64,000 nt of DNA, from positions 50,381 through 114,380 of the forward strand of contig CANOZK010000009.1 in the NCBI GenBank assembly GCA_947571775.1, in the 5' to 3' direction. Shown here piece by piece: positions 33,644-42,548 of the stretch; position 1 is the first letter of the stretch, and each line of letters opens with the position of its first letter. The DNA is from an uncultured Lachnospiraceae bacterium (GTDB lineage: Bacteria > Bacillota > Clostridia > Lachnospirales > Lachnospiraceae). The position numbers and the translations under genes were made by a program. The notes under the pieces were generated by a model that worked only from the letters and a program-made list of their open reading frames with translations, had not been told where the DNA came from and did not search any database.

Positions 33644-35794
33644 ATGGAAGAAAAAAATTACAGAAAACCGGAATACTATGTGAATCGGGAACTGAGCTGG
33701 CTTTTGTTTAACCGGCGGGTGTTAAGCGAGGCGCGGGATAAAAACATCCCCTTGTTTGAACGGCTAAAATTTTTAAGCATCACTTCTTCTAATCTGGATG
33801 AGTTTTTTATGGTTCGGGTGGCTTCTTTAAAGGATCAGGTACACGCCCAGTATACGAAAACAGACATCGCCGGACTGACACCCAAGGAACAGTTAAAAAA
33901 AATCAGCGAGGATACGCACGAACTGGTACAGCAGCAGTACAATACTTATAACCGCTCTATTTTTCCAGCTTTGAAGAAAAAGGCAGGGCTGGCGCTGATC
34001 AGCGAGCATGAGGATCTGACCAAAGCGCAGAAAAAGTTCGTGGATACTTATTTTGAGGAAAACGTTTATCCAGTGCTGACGCCCATGGCGATGGATTCCT
34101 CCCGCCCTTTCCCTCTAATCCGCAATAAATCCTTAAATATCGGCGCGCTGATCTCCAAGAAAGACAGAAAAGGCGGCAAAGAAGTTTTGGAGTTTGCCAC
34201 GGTGCAGGTGCCCTCGGTGCTTCCGCGGTTCATTCAGCTTCCCGATAACGACGAAGGGGAACAGGCAGTGATCCTGCTAGAAGAAATCATTGAGCGCAAC
34301 ATCGGCAAGCTGTTTTTGAGCTACGATGTGGTGTGCGCCCATCCTTACCGTATCATGCGCAATGCGGATCTGAGCATTGACGAGGATGAGGCGGAGGATT
34401 TGCTCAAGGAAATTGAGAAGCAGCTACGAAAACGCCAGTGGGGCGAGGTCATCCGCCTGGAGGTGGAAGAGAAGATTGACAAGCGGCTTTTGAAGATTCT
34501 GAAAACCGAGTTTCACAGCAAAGAAGAAGACATTTTCTATATTCCGGGGCCGCTCGATCTGACGTTTCTGATGAAAATGTACGGCTTGGAAGGGTTTGAG
34601 GAATTTAAGACGCCGTCGCATCATCCCGCCCCGGTGCCGGAGTTTATCAATCAGGATAATGTTTTTGAGGTTATACAAAAGCAGGATGTATTCCTACATC
34701 ATCCCTATATGAGTTTTGACCCGGTGGTGGATTTTGTGCGCCAGGCGGCCAAGGACCCGGATGTGCTGGCGATTAAGCAGACCTTATATCGGGTCAGCGG
34801 AAATTCTCCCATTATCGCAGCCCTTGCCAAAGCGGCAGAAAACGGCAAGCAGGTATCTGTGCTGGTGGAGTTAAAAGCGCGTTTTGACGAGGAAAATAAT
34901 ATTGTGTGGGCGAAGATGCTGGAAAAGGCAGGCTGCCATGTGATTTACGGTCTGGTGGGCCTAAAGACGCACAGCAAGATTACGCTGGTGGTGCGCCGGG
35001 AAGAAACAGGTATTCGCAGGTATGTACATCTGGGAACGGGAAATTATAATGATAGTACGGCCAAACTTTATACAGACTGTGGAATCTTTACCTGCGACGC
35101 CCGCTATGGGCAGGACGCTTCCGCGGTATTTAACATGTTATCCGGCTATTCCGAGCCAAAATCCTGGCACAAACTGATTATGGCTCCATTGTGGATGAAG
35201 AAGCGTTTCTTAAATATGATTGAGACGGAACAAAAACATGCGGAAAACGACAATCCCGCTCATATCATTGCAAAGATTAATTCCCTATGCGATCCAGATA
35301 TTATGGAAGCGTTGTACAAGGCTTCCGCAGCCGGGGTAAAGATCGATCTTTTGGTGCGTGGGATCTGCTGCCTAAAGGTAGGTATCCCCGGAGTCAGCGA
35401 AAATATCCATGTGCGTTCCATTGTGGGGGATTTCCTGGAACACAGCCGTATTTTCTATTTTTACAACAACGGAGCAGAGGATATTTTCATGGGTAGCGCG
35501 GACTGGATGAGCCGAAACCTGGACAGGCGTGTGGAGATTGTGTTCCCAGTGGAGGATGAGAAAATCAAAAAGGAAATCATCCACGTTCTGGATGTGGAAT
35601 TCCAAGACAACATGAAAGCGCATATCCTGCAAAAAGACGGCAGCTACGAGAAGATGGACAAAAGAGGGAAGATACTGGTAAGCTCTCAGATGGTCTTTTG
35701 CCAGGAAGCCCAGGAGCGAGCGAACGCGCTGCTGAGCCATCAAACAAGGACGCGGGTATTTGTGCCGGCCGAGCCTGCGCAGGAGGAAGAGTAG
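33644..35794 (+). CDS. ppk1: Polyphosphate kinase 1
   Basis: A 716-aa enzyme polymerising phosphate from ATP. It opens with YVNRELSWLLFNRRVL and contains RNKSLNIG for the N and head domains. The two phospholipase D-like catalytic domains carry LKTHSKITLVVRRE with the phosphorylated histidine, HLGTGNYN, and EHSRIFYFYNNG with the second histidine. Length and motifs are complete. ATG 33644 with AGGAG upstream. Confidence 0.97.
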   Translation: MEEKNYRKPEYYVNRELSWLLFNRRVLSEARDKNIPLFERLKFLSITSSNLDEFFMVRVASLKDQVHAQYTKTDIAGLTPKEQLKKISEDTHELVQQQYNTYNRSIFPALKKKAGLALISEHEDLTKAQKKFVDTYFEENVYPVLTPMAMDSSRPFPLIRNKSLNIGALISKKDRKGGKEVLEFATVQVPSVLPRFIQLPDNDEGEQAVILLEEIIERNIGKLFLSYDVVCAHPYRIMRNADLSIDEDEAEDLLKEIEKQLRKRQWGEVIRLEVEEKIDKRLLKILKTEFHSKEEDIFYIPGPLDLTFLMKMYGLEGFEEFKTPSHHPAPVPEFINQDNVFEVIQKQDVFLHHPYMSFDPVVDFVRQAAKDPDVLAIKQTLYRVSGNSPIIAALAKAAENGKQVSVLVELKARFDEENNIVWAKMLEKAGCHVIYGLVGLKTHSKITLVVRREETGIRRYVHLGTGNYNDSTAKLYTDCGIFTCDARYGQDASAVFNMLSGYSEPKSWHKLIMAPLWMKKRFLNMIETEQKHAENDNPAHIIAKINSLCDPDIMEALYKASAAGVKIDLLVRGICCLKVGIPGVSENIHVRSIVGDFLEHSRIFYFYNNGAEDIFMGSADWMSRNLDRRVEIVFPVEDEKIKKEIIHVLDVEFQDNMKAHILQKDGSYEKMDKRGKILVSSQMVFCQEAQERANALLSHQTRTRVFVPAEPAQEEE

Positions 35795-35836
35795 AAAGAA
35801 AGTTACGGTTCACAGCGAACAATAACACAAAAAGAT

Positions 35837-35865
35837 TTTACAAGGCTGTTCATTGATGTTACAAT
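35837..35865 (+). promoter_or_regulatory. Promoter of GlgB-like gene
   Basis: TTTACA (35837-35842), 17-bp spacer, TACAAT (35860-35865), 46 bp before the ATG. It suggests a transcript separate from ppk1. Confidence 0.55.
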
Positions 35866-35910
35866 ATATGGGAAGATTTTGAGAATGTGTTAGATATAGG
35901 AGGAGAGACG

Positions 35911-38040
35911 ATGACGGACAGATTGTACGAGTACATGGACTGGCCAAGGATCGAAGCCGTGGTGTATGGGGAAGAAAATCTCCCAAGGGAAATTCTTGGC
36001 CCACGGACGGTAAAAGACGCAGTGCTGATCCAATGTTTTTTTCCAGATGCAAAAAGCGTAAAGGTTTACAATAAGAAGGACAGAAGAAAATATGCGATGG
36101 AGCAGGTGGATGAATCGGGCTTTTATGCCGTGCTGCTTCCGGGAAAAGAAGTGCCCTCCTATGAATTTATGGTGGAAGACGCAGACGGAAAAAAACATCG
36201 CTGCGGCGACGCCTACCGGTTTCCCACACAATTTACCCCAGAGGAAGAGGAGATGTTCCAGCAAGGGGTCTATTACAAGTCCTACCAAAAGCTAGGCGCG
36301 CATGCAATGACCATAGGCCGGATACAGGGTGTATATTTTGCCATATGGGCGCCCAACGCTCTGCGGGTTAGTGTGGTGGGAGATTTTAACCATTGGGACG
36401 GACGGGTGCATCCTATGCAGAAATCGTCTGTGGGAATCTACGAATTGTTTATTCCTTATGTACAGCCGGGAGATCTTTATAAATTTGAGATAAAAAAGGT
36501 CAGCGGTGAAACTTTTCTGAAAGTCGATCCGTATGCCAACAGCCGGGAAGGCGAGTCGGATATGGCGGGAATTGTGGCGAAGATCAGCGGATACCGCTGG
36601 GGCGACCAGGGTTGGATGAAAAAACGCAAAGAGCGGATGGCAGCTCCGTATCCTTTAAGCATCGGGCAGATTGATTTGAAAGAGCTGGGCAAAAATGAGG
36701 ATGGTGAATATCTCACATACCGGGAACTGGCTGCCCGTGTGAGCGAATATGCTCTGTCCGGCGGTTATACCCATGTGGAGCTTCCGCCGCTGATGGAATA
36801 CGGGGATTCGGCGGGGCCTTATGCGACCAGCGGATATTATGCGCCGACCTCCCGCTATGGAAGCCCTGAGGATTTCCAGTATTTCGTGGACTTTTTGCAC
36901 CGAAAGCAGATCGGAGTGATCATGGACTGGACGCCTGCGCATTTTCCAAAAGAAGCGGAGGGTTTAAGCCTGCTGGACGGTACTTGCCTGTACGAACGAT
37001 CCCATGGGGGCGAGGGCGTGCATCCCATGTGGGGGACTTTATTATTTGACTATGCAAGTCCCCATGTGAAAAACTTTTTGATCTCCAATGCTTTTTACTG
37101 GCTGGAATGTTATCATCTGGACGGTCTGCGCCTGGACGATGTGGATTCCATGCTTTACCTGGATTACGGACGCACGTCGGGGAACTGGACGCCGAATATA
37201 TACGGAGGCAATGAGAACTTGGAGGCTGTGGAGTTCCTCAAACACATGAATTCCATTATCCGAAAAAAATGTCCAGATGTGCTGCTGATTGCCCAAGAAG
37301 ACGGATATTGGCGGGATTTGACAGGGGCAGTGGACGATACTCATATGGGATTTCATTATAAGTGGAACAATGGGTGGACGCGGGGATTCCTGGAATATAT
37401 TCACGGGGACAGAGATTTTCGCACAGCCCGCCACGATGATTTGACCGTGAGTATGCTTTATGCGTACTGTGAAGAGTTTATCCTGACGTGCAATGACCGG
37501 GATGTAACATCCCTGGAAGCATTCCTGGATTCCCTGCCGGGGGAGGAACAGGAGAAATGGGGGCATTTAAAAGCGGCGTTGGGATATCTGTTTACCCATC
37601 CTGGAAAAAAATATCTGGCTCCCCAGGGCACGCTCCCAGAAGAAATCCGCGTCTACCTAAAAGAGTTGAATCAGTTGTATACAGAGCATCCTGCGCTCTG
37701 GGAGCTGGACAACGACACAGAAGGCTTTGAGTGGATACAGTTGATGGAGGCGGAGAAGAACATGCTGGCCTATCTGCGAAAAGACAGTTCCAAAAAAGAC
37801 GTGCTGTTGATTTTATGCAATTTTTCCGGGGAGGAACAGTTGGATTACAAAGTAGGCGTTCCCTATTATGGAAAATATAAGGAAATCTTCAACAGCGACG
37901 GGGCTGCATTTGGCGGGGCAGGCGTAGTCAATCCTCGGATGAAAACTTGTCAGAAGGCAGAGTGGGACGAACAGCCGTACCGGCTTACGGTAAAACTACC
38001 CGCTGCCGGGATTTCCGTTTTCACCTATCAGCCCGCATAG
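35911..38040 (+). CDS. GlgB-like GH13 protein with altered catalytic residues
   Basis: A 709-aa protein with the layout of a glycogen branching enzyme: an N-terminal CBM48 region (YFAIWAPNALRVSVVGDFNHW), a GH13 barrel and a C-terminal beta domain. ATG 35911 follows AGGAGGAGAG. Region I is DWTPAHFP and region II DGLRLDDVDSMLYLDYG, with the nucleophile Asp kept. In region III the usual AEES/AEDS is AQED, so the proton donor Glu appears to be Gln. In region IV the usual SHDEV is changed to NDRDV. The residues next to these are otherwise GlgB-like. It may be a non-catalytic glycan-binding paralogue, or the alignment at region III may be off by one residue. Confidence 0.75.
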   Translation: MTDRLYEYMDWPRIEAVVYGEENLPREILGPRTVKDAVLIQCFFPDAKSVKVYNKKDRRKYAMEQVDESGFYAVLLPGKEVPSYEFMVEDADGKKHRCGDAYRFPTQFTPEEEEMFQQGVYYKSYQKLGAHAMTIGRIQGVYFAIWAPNALRVSVVGDFNHWDGRVHPMQKSSVGIYELFIPYVQPGDLYKFEIKKVSGETFLKVDPYANSREGESDMAGIVAKISGYRWGDQGWMKKRKERMAAPYPLSIGQIDLKELGKNEDGEYLTYRELAARVSEYALSGGYTHVELPPLMEYGDSAGPYATSGYYAPTSRYGSPEDFQYFVDFLHRKQIGVIMDWTPAHFPKEAEGLSLLDGTCLYERSHGGEGVHPMWGTLLFDYASPHVKNFLISNAFYWLECYHLDGLRLDDVDSMLYLDYGRTSGNWTPNIYGGNENLEAVEFLKHMNSIIRKKCPDVLLIAQEDGYWRDLTGAVDDTHMGFHYKWNNGWTRGFLEYIHGDRDFRTARHDDLTVSMLYAYCEEFILTCNDRDVTSLEAFLDSLPGEEQEKWGHLKAALGYLFTHPGKKYLAPQGTLPEEIRVYLKELNQLYTEHPALWELDNDTEGFEWIQLMEAEKNMLAYLRKDSSKKDVLLILCNFSGEEQLDYKVGVPYYGKYKEIFNSDGAAFGGAGVVNPRMKTCQKAEWDEQPYRLTVKLPAAGISVFTYQPA

Positions 38041-38070
38041 CCAAAGCGCAGATAAAGGAGGAGAAAAGAG

Positions 38071-38916
38071 ATGGACAGGGTGATGGAGAAGGGGGGAACG
38101 TATCTGCAGGAACGGATACCGGCTGTGGTGGATTTCTGCGTGAGCGTTTTGATATCCATTCTGGTCTTTTATCTGGGAATACGGGTTATTGGCTGGCTGG
38201 TAAAGGCATTGCGCCGTTCCATGGAGCGGATGAAGGTGGATCAGGGTGTGACCCAGTTTGCCTGTTCTTTGGCCAAGATCCTGATGTATCTGCTGTTGGT
38301 TTTCAGCATAGCCACTCGGTTTGGCGTCACGGAGGCTTCGGTGGCCGCGCTGATCGGCTCTACTGGAATCACACTGGCTATGGGGCTTCAGGGCGGCCTG
38401 GCAAATCTGGCCGGCGGCATTATGATTTTGCTGTTTAAGCCTTTTCAGGTGGGCGATTACATCATCCAGAATGCGCTGGCCGGCTGCGAGGGCACCGTCA
38501 GCCGCATTGATATGTGTTATACCCGCCTGACCACCATTGACAACAAGACCATCGTAATCCCCAACGGAACCCTGTCGAACAGCAGCATCACCAATGTGAC
38601 TGAAAAAGACGAAAGACGGCTGGATGTGAAAATATCCATCTCCTATGAATCGGATATTCGGAAGGCAAAGAGCATTCTGGAGCGGCTTTTGGAGGAAGAG
38701 CCGGATATTTATCATGACCAGGAGCTGGCAGTATTTGTGGACGAACTGGGAGAAAGCGCGGTTGTCTTAGGGTTCCGCGCATGGGTACCCACGGAAAAAT
38801 ACTGGATAGTCAAGTGGGGCTTGAATGAGAAAATCAAGTTCTCCTTTGACGAAGAGGAAATTCAGATTCCTTATAACCAATTGGACGTGCATCTGTATGG
38901 ACAAGCAGATATCTAA
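38071..38916 (+). CDS. mscS: Small-conductance mechanosensitive channel (MscS family)
   Basis: A 281-aa inner-membrane channel that opens on membrane tension. Three helices lie in the first 130 residues; the pore helix is [25 protein letters not shown] with the Gly/Ala spacing typical of TM3. The beta domain follows with [24 protein letters not shown]. The length is typical of minimal MscS. ATG 38071 after AAAGGAGGAG. It is 30 bp after the GlgB-like gene. Confidence 0.95.
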   Translation: MDRVMEKGGTYLQERIPAVVDFCVSVLISILVFYLGIRVIGWLVKALRRSMERMKVDQGVTQFACSLAKILMYLLLVFSIATRFGVTEASVAALIGSTGITLAMGLQGGLANLAGGIMILLFKPFQVGDYIIQNALAGCEGTVSRIDMCYTRLTTIDNKTIVIPNGTLSNSSITNVTEKDERRLDVKISISYESDIRKAKSILERLLEEEPDIYHDQELAVFVDELGESAVVLGFRAWVPTEKYWIVKWGLNEKIKFSFDEEEIQIPYNQLDVHLYGQADI

Positions 38917-38939
38917 AAGAAAGAATAAGAGGTGTAAAA

Positions 38940-39602
38940 ATGAGATTTTTTATCGACACAGCGAAAGTAGAAGATATACGTAGGGCAAATGAGATGGGTG
39001 TGATCTGCGGGGTGACCACCAATCCTTCTCTGATTGCAAAAGAGGGCAGAAAATTTGAGGAAGTGATTCAAGAGATTACCTCCATTGTGGATGGACCAAT
39101 CAGCGGAGAGGTAAAAGCTACTACCATAGATGCGGAAGGCATGATTGCAGAAGGGCGTGAGATTGCAGCCATACACAAAAACATGGTAGTGAAAATTCCC
39201 ATGACAGAGGAAGGCTTAAAAGCAGTCAAGGTTCTCTCAGCAGAGGGCATCCGCACCAATGTGACGCTGATTTTCAGCGCAAATCAGGCGCTTCTGGCAG
39301 CACGGGCCGGAGCGACATATGTATCTCCGTTTTTGGGACGACTGGATGATATTTCCACCTGCGGCGTGGCGCTGATTCGGGAAATCGTGGATATCTTTGA
39401 CGCTTCCATGGACATCGAGACAGAGATTATCGCTGCAAGCGTCCGCAATACGATTCATGTAACCGAGTGCGCAAAAGCTGGGGCGGATATCGCTACCGTT
39501 CCGTTTTCTGTAATTGAACAGATGATTCATCATCCCCTTACCACAGCAGGGATCGAGAAATTCCAGAAAGATTATATCGCTGTATTTGGAAATGAGGCTT
39601 AA
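38940..39602 (+). CDS. talC: Transaldolase-like fructose-6-phosphate aldolase (TalC/FSA type)
   Basis: A 220-aa class I aldolase barrel of the short transaldolase group. It opens with [20 protein letters not shown], then [13 protein letters not shown]. The Schiff-base lysine lies in MVVKIPMT (about residue 84), and [11 protein letters not shown] follows. It could be a transaldolase or an F6P aldolase; sequence alone does not decide. ATG 38940 after AAGAGGTG, 23 bp after mscS. Confidence 0.93.
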   Translation: MRFFIDTAKVEDIRRANEMGVICGVTTNPSLIAKEGRKFEEVIQEITSIVDGPISGEVKATTIDAEGMIAEGREIAAIHKNMVVKIPMTEEGLKAVKVLSAEGIRTNVTLIFSANQALLAARAGATYVSPFLGRLDDISTCGVALIREIVDIFDASMDIETEIIAASVRNTIHVTECAKAGADIATVPFSVIEQMIHHPLTTAGIEKFQKDYIAVFGNEA

Positions 39603-39634
39603 GCAGGCTACATAACGGTCTGCTTTCGCTTATA

Positions 39635-39666
39635 GGGCGCTTCTTTTAAAAGAGCGCCCCTTTGTC
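39635..39666 (+). terminator. Terminator after talC
   Basis: GGGCGCT and AGCGCCC arms with complementary CTTTT/AAAAG in the loop, then CTTTGT. A strong rho-independent form 33 bp after the stop. Confidence 0.8.
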
Positions 39667-39715
39667 ATGCGCTTATGTATCGGAATGACAAACTGAATTT
39701 TTTTGAATTTAGGTG

Positions 39716-39743
39716 TTGAATTTTTTTAAAATTAGTATATAAT
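39716..39743 (+). promoter_or_regulatory. Promoter of tRNA-Thr
   Basis: TTGAAT (39716-39721), 16-bp spacer, TATAAT (39738-39743), 20 bp before the tRNA. Confidence 0.65.
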
Positions 39744-39763
39744 AGAATCTATGTGAAACGTAT

Positions 39764-39836
39764 GCTGGAATAGCTCAGTTGGTAGAGCACTTCACTCGTA
39801 ATGAAGGGGTCGAGGGTTCGAGTCCCTTTTCCAGCT
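39764..39836 (+). tRNA. tRNA-Thr (anticodon CGT)
   Basis: Acceptor GCTGGAA pairs with TTCCAGC (39829-39835). The D arm is GCTCAGTTGGTAGAGC, the anticodon stem CTTCA/TGAAG encloses CTCGTAA, and the T arm is GAGGG TTCGAGT CCCTT. CCA is not encoded. It stands alone with its own promoter and terminator. Confidence 0.95.
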
Positions 39837-39844
39837 TAATTGTA

Positions 39845-39888
39845 AACCGCCGCAGGCTCGTGTATTTCGTGGGCTTGCGGCGGTTTTT
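39845..39888 (+). terminator. Terminator after tRNA-Thr
   Basis: AACCGCCGCAgGC and GCtTGCGGCGGTT form a long stem, followed by TTTTTT. The following stretch 39890-40180 is AT-rich and shows no gene or repeat that I can name; it marks the left edge of the surface-polymer island. Confidence 0.85.
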
Positions 39889-40187
39889 TGTTTTATTCTC
39901 TTATCCAAAATATATCAATGACAATTTTTGCAAGCTTCCATGCTCCGCTGCTGTGTTTCAGCCAGTGTTACTTGGTAGGCATTGGCAGGGTTCATTCTAC
40001 CACAGTTAGGAATGCTGTGATTTGTGAAATGCAGTTAGTCACAAAAAATAAATAGTAGTTTTGCTATCTTATTAACAAATTAGAAGATAGCAGATTTTAA
40101 ATTTTTGTGTATAATAGCTGTTTCGGGTTTATATAGTTAGAGTAATCAAATCATAAAATTGATTTTCGTAAACTTAGCAAAATACCA

Positions 40188-40216
40188 TTTACAAAATACT
40201 ATAATATTGTTATAAT
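40188..40216 (+). promoter_or_regulatory. Promoter with XRE-type palindrome, nonulosonate operon
   Basis: TTTACA (40188-40193), 17 bp, TATAAT (40211-40216). The spacer contains AATACTATAATATT, one mismatch from the palindrome AATACTnnAGTATT. The layout is nearly base-for-base that of the promoter at 48086-48114 on the other strand, so the two operons probably share one regulator. Confidence 0.8.
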
Positions 40217-40298
40217 AGTAAAAGAGTTCAAACAAGGACATTTTTCCTATATTTTTTATAAATAAATGACCCATTTAATGTATACAAGAGGAGGAAAT

Positions 40299-41168
40299 AT
40301 GTATAAAAAACCTTATGTCATTGCGGAAGCTGGCTGTAATCATATGGGGCGTATGGAAGTTGCAAAAAATCTGATCCAAACTGCCGCTATTTTTTGCAAA
40401 GCGGATGCAATCAAATTTCAGAAACGTTGTCCAAAAGAACTGCTAACGCCGGAACAATACCATGCTCCGCATCCAAACCCTGAAAGTTCCTACGGAACTA
40501 CCTATGGCGCGCACCGAGAATTCCTGGAATTTGATGTAGAGCAACATGCGCAGCTAAAGACCTGGTGTGAGGAAGTCGGGATTACATATTCAGCTTCCGT
40601 ATGGGATATGACAAGCGCCAAAGAAATTGCAGCTTTGAACCCCAAATTTATTAAAATCCCTTCTGCTTCCAATAATCATTTTGAGATGCTGCAATGGCTC
40701 TGTGATCATTATGAGGGAGAGATACAAATATCCTTTGGAATGACCACTCATGAGGAGGAGGAACAGATCGTCCGGCTATTTGAAAAAAATCAAAGGGCAA
40801 AAGATCTGGTACTCTTTAACTGTACGTCCGGGTATCCGGTGCCTTTTGAAGACATCGCGCTTTTGGAGATTACCAGGATGCGCAAAGCCTATGACGAACG
40901 CGTAAAAGCCATCGGTTTTTCTGGCCATCATCTTGGAATTTCCGTTGATATCGCAGCTTACACATTAGGGGCAAATGTCATCGAACGCCACTATACGTTA
41001 GATCGGACATGGAAAGGCACAGATCATGCAGCTTCTTTAGAACCGGACGGAGTCCGAAAACTTGTGCGTAATTTACATGCAGTCCATGATGCACTTACTT
41101 TCAAAACATGTGAGATCTTACCGATTGAGCAGGTGCAGCGGGATAAATTAAAATACAAGAAAGTATAG
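40299..41168 (+). CDS. NeuB-family nonulosonate (sialic-acid-like) synthase without SAF domain
   Basis: A 289-aa enzyme. ATG 40299 is supported by AGAGGAGG. The TIM barrel is complete: YVIAEAGCNHMGRMEVAKNLI, ADAIKFQKR, FIKIPSASNNHFEML, ISFGMTTHEE, LFNCTSGYPVPFEDI, IGFSGHHLGI and ERHYTLDRTWKGTDHAASLEP. These match enzymes that join PEP to ManNAc or a related hexose. The C-terminal antifreeze-like SAF domain of about 60 residues is missing; the frame stops soon after the barrel. It is followed by a CMP-transferase/phosphatase fusion, so the product may be a 9-phosphate that is later dephosphorylated. The sugar is undetermined. Confidence 0.88.
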   Translation: MYKKPYVIAEAGCNHMGRMEVAKNLIQTAAIFCKADAIKFQKRCPKELLTPEQYHAPHPNPESSYGTTYGAHREFLEFDVEQHAQLKTWCEEVGITYSASVWDMTSAKEIAALNPKFIKIPSASNNHFEMLQWLCDHYEGEIQISFGMTTHEEEEQIVRLFEKNQRAKDLVLFNCTSGYPVPFEDIALLEITRMRKAYDERVKAIGFSGHHLGISVDIAAYTLGANVIERHYTLDRTWKGTDHAASLEPDGVRKLVRNLHAVHDALTFKTCEILPIEQVQRDKLKYKKV

Positions 41169-41173
41169 ATATC

Positions 41174-41263
41174 ATGGAGAGAGACGATCTGTTTGATAAT
41201 GTAAAAGGACTGCTGATTTTTTGGGTGGTGTTGGGGCATTTTATCCAGAGATTTTGTGAGTGA
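41174..41263 (+). pseudogene. N-terminal remnant of an acyltransferase-3 (OafA-like) gene
   Basis: Thirty codons including the stop: MERDDLFDNVKGLLIFWVVLG continues with HFIQRFCE. The RDxxFDxxKGxLIFxVVLGH pattern is the first helix of membrane O-acyltransferases (family 3), where the His in the first helix is essential. The remaining 300 or more residues are absent; the next gene starts 57 bp later. A surface-sugar O-acetyltransferase has therefore been lost from this operon. Confidence 0.7.
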
Positions 41264-41319
41264 TCTTGTGAAAAAAATGGTTGCGTTCTCGGAAAAACTT
41301 ATCTGGAAAGGAGTACAGG

Positions 41320-42525
41320 ATGAACCAGAATAAATATACTGCTTTTATCCCAGTGCGGGAGGGAAGCAAATCCATTCCATTCAAGAACATCCGGCCCATC
41401 GCGGGAAAACCTCTGGTATGCTGGAGCATTGAGGCAGCCTGTGAATGTGCGGCCATCGGGGAAGTGTATATTAGCACAGACGGGGAGTCTATTCGCCGAT
41501 GTGTGGAGGAACATATGGGGGAGTTTTCTTATTCGGAGAAGGTCCGCTTTGCGGACCGGGATCCGGTCACGGCATCCGATACAGCGTCCACGGAATCCGC
41601 TATGCTTGACTTTGCCGGGAAGGTGGATTTTCAGAATATTATTTTAATCCAGGCGACCAGTCCGCTTTTGGCGGGAAAGGATTTGGACGCCGGAATCAGA
41701 ATCTATGAACAGCGGGATTATGACAGCGTTTTGTCGGTTGTCCGGCAAAAGAGGTTTCACTGGAAAGAAAATGGCGAGGGATGTTATCTTCCTGTCAATT
41801 ATCATTTTGAACATCGTCCCAGGAGACAGGAATTTGACGGTTATTTGGTGGAAAACGGAGCGTTTTACATTACATCCGCGCAGGCATTTAAGCAGAGTCA
41901 ATGCCGTCTGTCTGGAAGGATTGGCGTTTATGAAATGGAAGAAGCTGCTTATTTTGAAATAGACGAACCGTCGGATTGGATCATTATTGAGCACCTTTTG
42001 CAAAAAAGAATTGGAAAAAGGCGAGCCGAGGAAAAAGCGCCAGGAATCATCAAACTGGTGCTTACAGATTGTGATGGTGTTCTCACAGATGGAGGTATGT
42101 ATTATTCGGAGAACGGGGATGAATTAAAAAAATTTAATACAAAGGACGGGCTGGGTCTGCAATGGCTAAAAGAAGCCGGGATCAAGCGGGGGATGATTAC
42201 CGGGGAAGATACACAAATTGTTGTGGATCGTGCAGAGAAATTGCAGCTCGATTATCTGTATAAAGGTATCAAAAACAAATATTCTATTCTGCAAGAGATA
42301 ATTGAGAAAGAAAAAATCCCCTTATCCCAGGTGGCCTATATTGGCGATGACTGCAACGATCTGGAGTGTATTCAGGCGGTTGCTTTGGGGATTGCAGTTG
42401 CGGATGCAGCAGATCGGATCAAAGCCGCGGCACATTACGTTTTAAAAACAAAAGGCGGCTGTGGCGCTGTCCGCGAAGCGGCCGAATTCATCCTTCGGCA
42501 TAATCAAAAAGTGCGCTCATCTTGA
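41320..42525 (+). CDS. CMP-nonulosonate cytidylyltransferase fused to KdsC-like HAD phosphatase
   Basis: A 401-aa fusion. ATG 41320 after AAAGGAG. Residues 1-230: NeuA-type CMP transferase with IPVREGSKSIPFKNIRPIAGKP in part, YISTDGE, and LIQATSPLL. Residues 240-401: HAD hydrolase of the KdsC group, with LTDCDGVLTDGG for the nucleophile Asp, FNTKDGLGLQWL, MITGE, and YIGDDCNDLE for Mg binding. The pairing predicts that a phosphorylated nonulosonate from the preceding synthase is dephosphorylated and activated as CMP-sugar, as in the mammalian or Bacteroides KDN route. No sialyltransferase or epimerase gene is nearby. Confidence 0.9.
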   Translation: MNQNKYTAFIPVREGSKSIPFKNIRPIAGKPLVCWSIEAACECAAIGEVYISTDGESIRRCVEEHMGEFSYSEKVRFADRDPVTASDTASTESAMLDFAGKVDFQNIILIQATSPLLAGKDLDAGIRIYEQRDYDSVLSVVRQKRFHWKENGEGCYLPVNYHFEHRPRRQEFDGYLVENGAFYITSAQAFKQSQCRLSGRIGVYEMEEAAYFEIDEPSDWIIIEHLLQKRIGKRRAEEKAPGIIKLVLTDCDGVLTDGGMYYSENGDELKKFNTKDGLGLQWLKEAGIKRGMITGEDTQIVVDRAEKLQLDYLYKGIKNKYSILQEIIEKEKIPLSQVAYIGDDCNDLECIQAVALGIAVADAADRIKAAAHYVLKTKGGCGAVREAAEFILRHNQKVRSS

Positions 42526-42548
42526 TAGATTGGCGCACTTTTGTTTTT
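42506..42548. terminator. Bidirectional terminator between convergent operons
   Basis: AAAAAGTGCGC and GCGCACTTTT with a 19-nt loop, then TTGTTTTT on the plus strand and a run of A before the stem, which serves the minus strand. The stop codon of the CMP-transferase lies in the loop. Confidence 0.8.
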
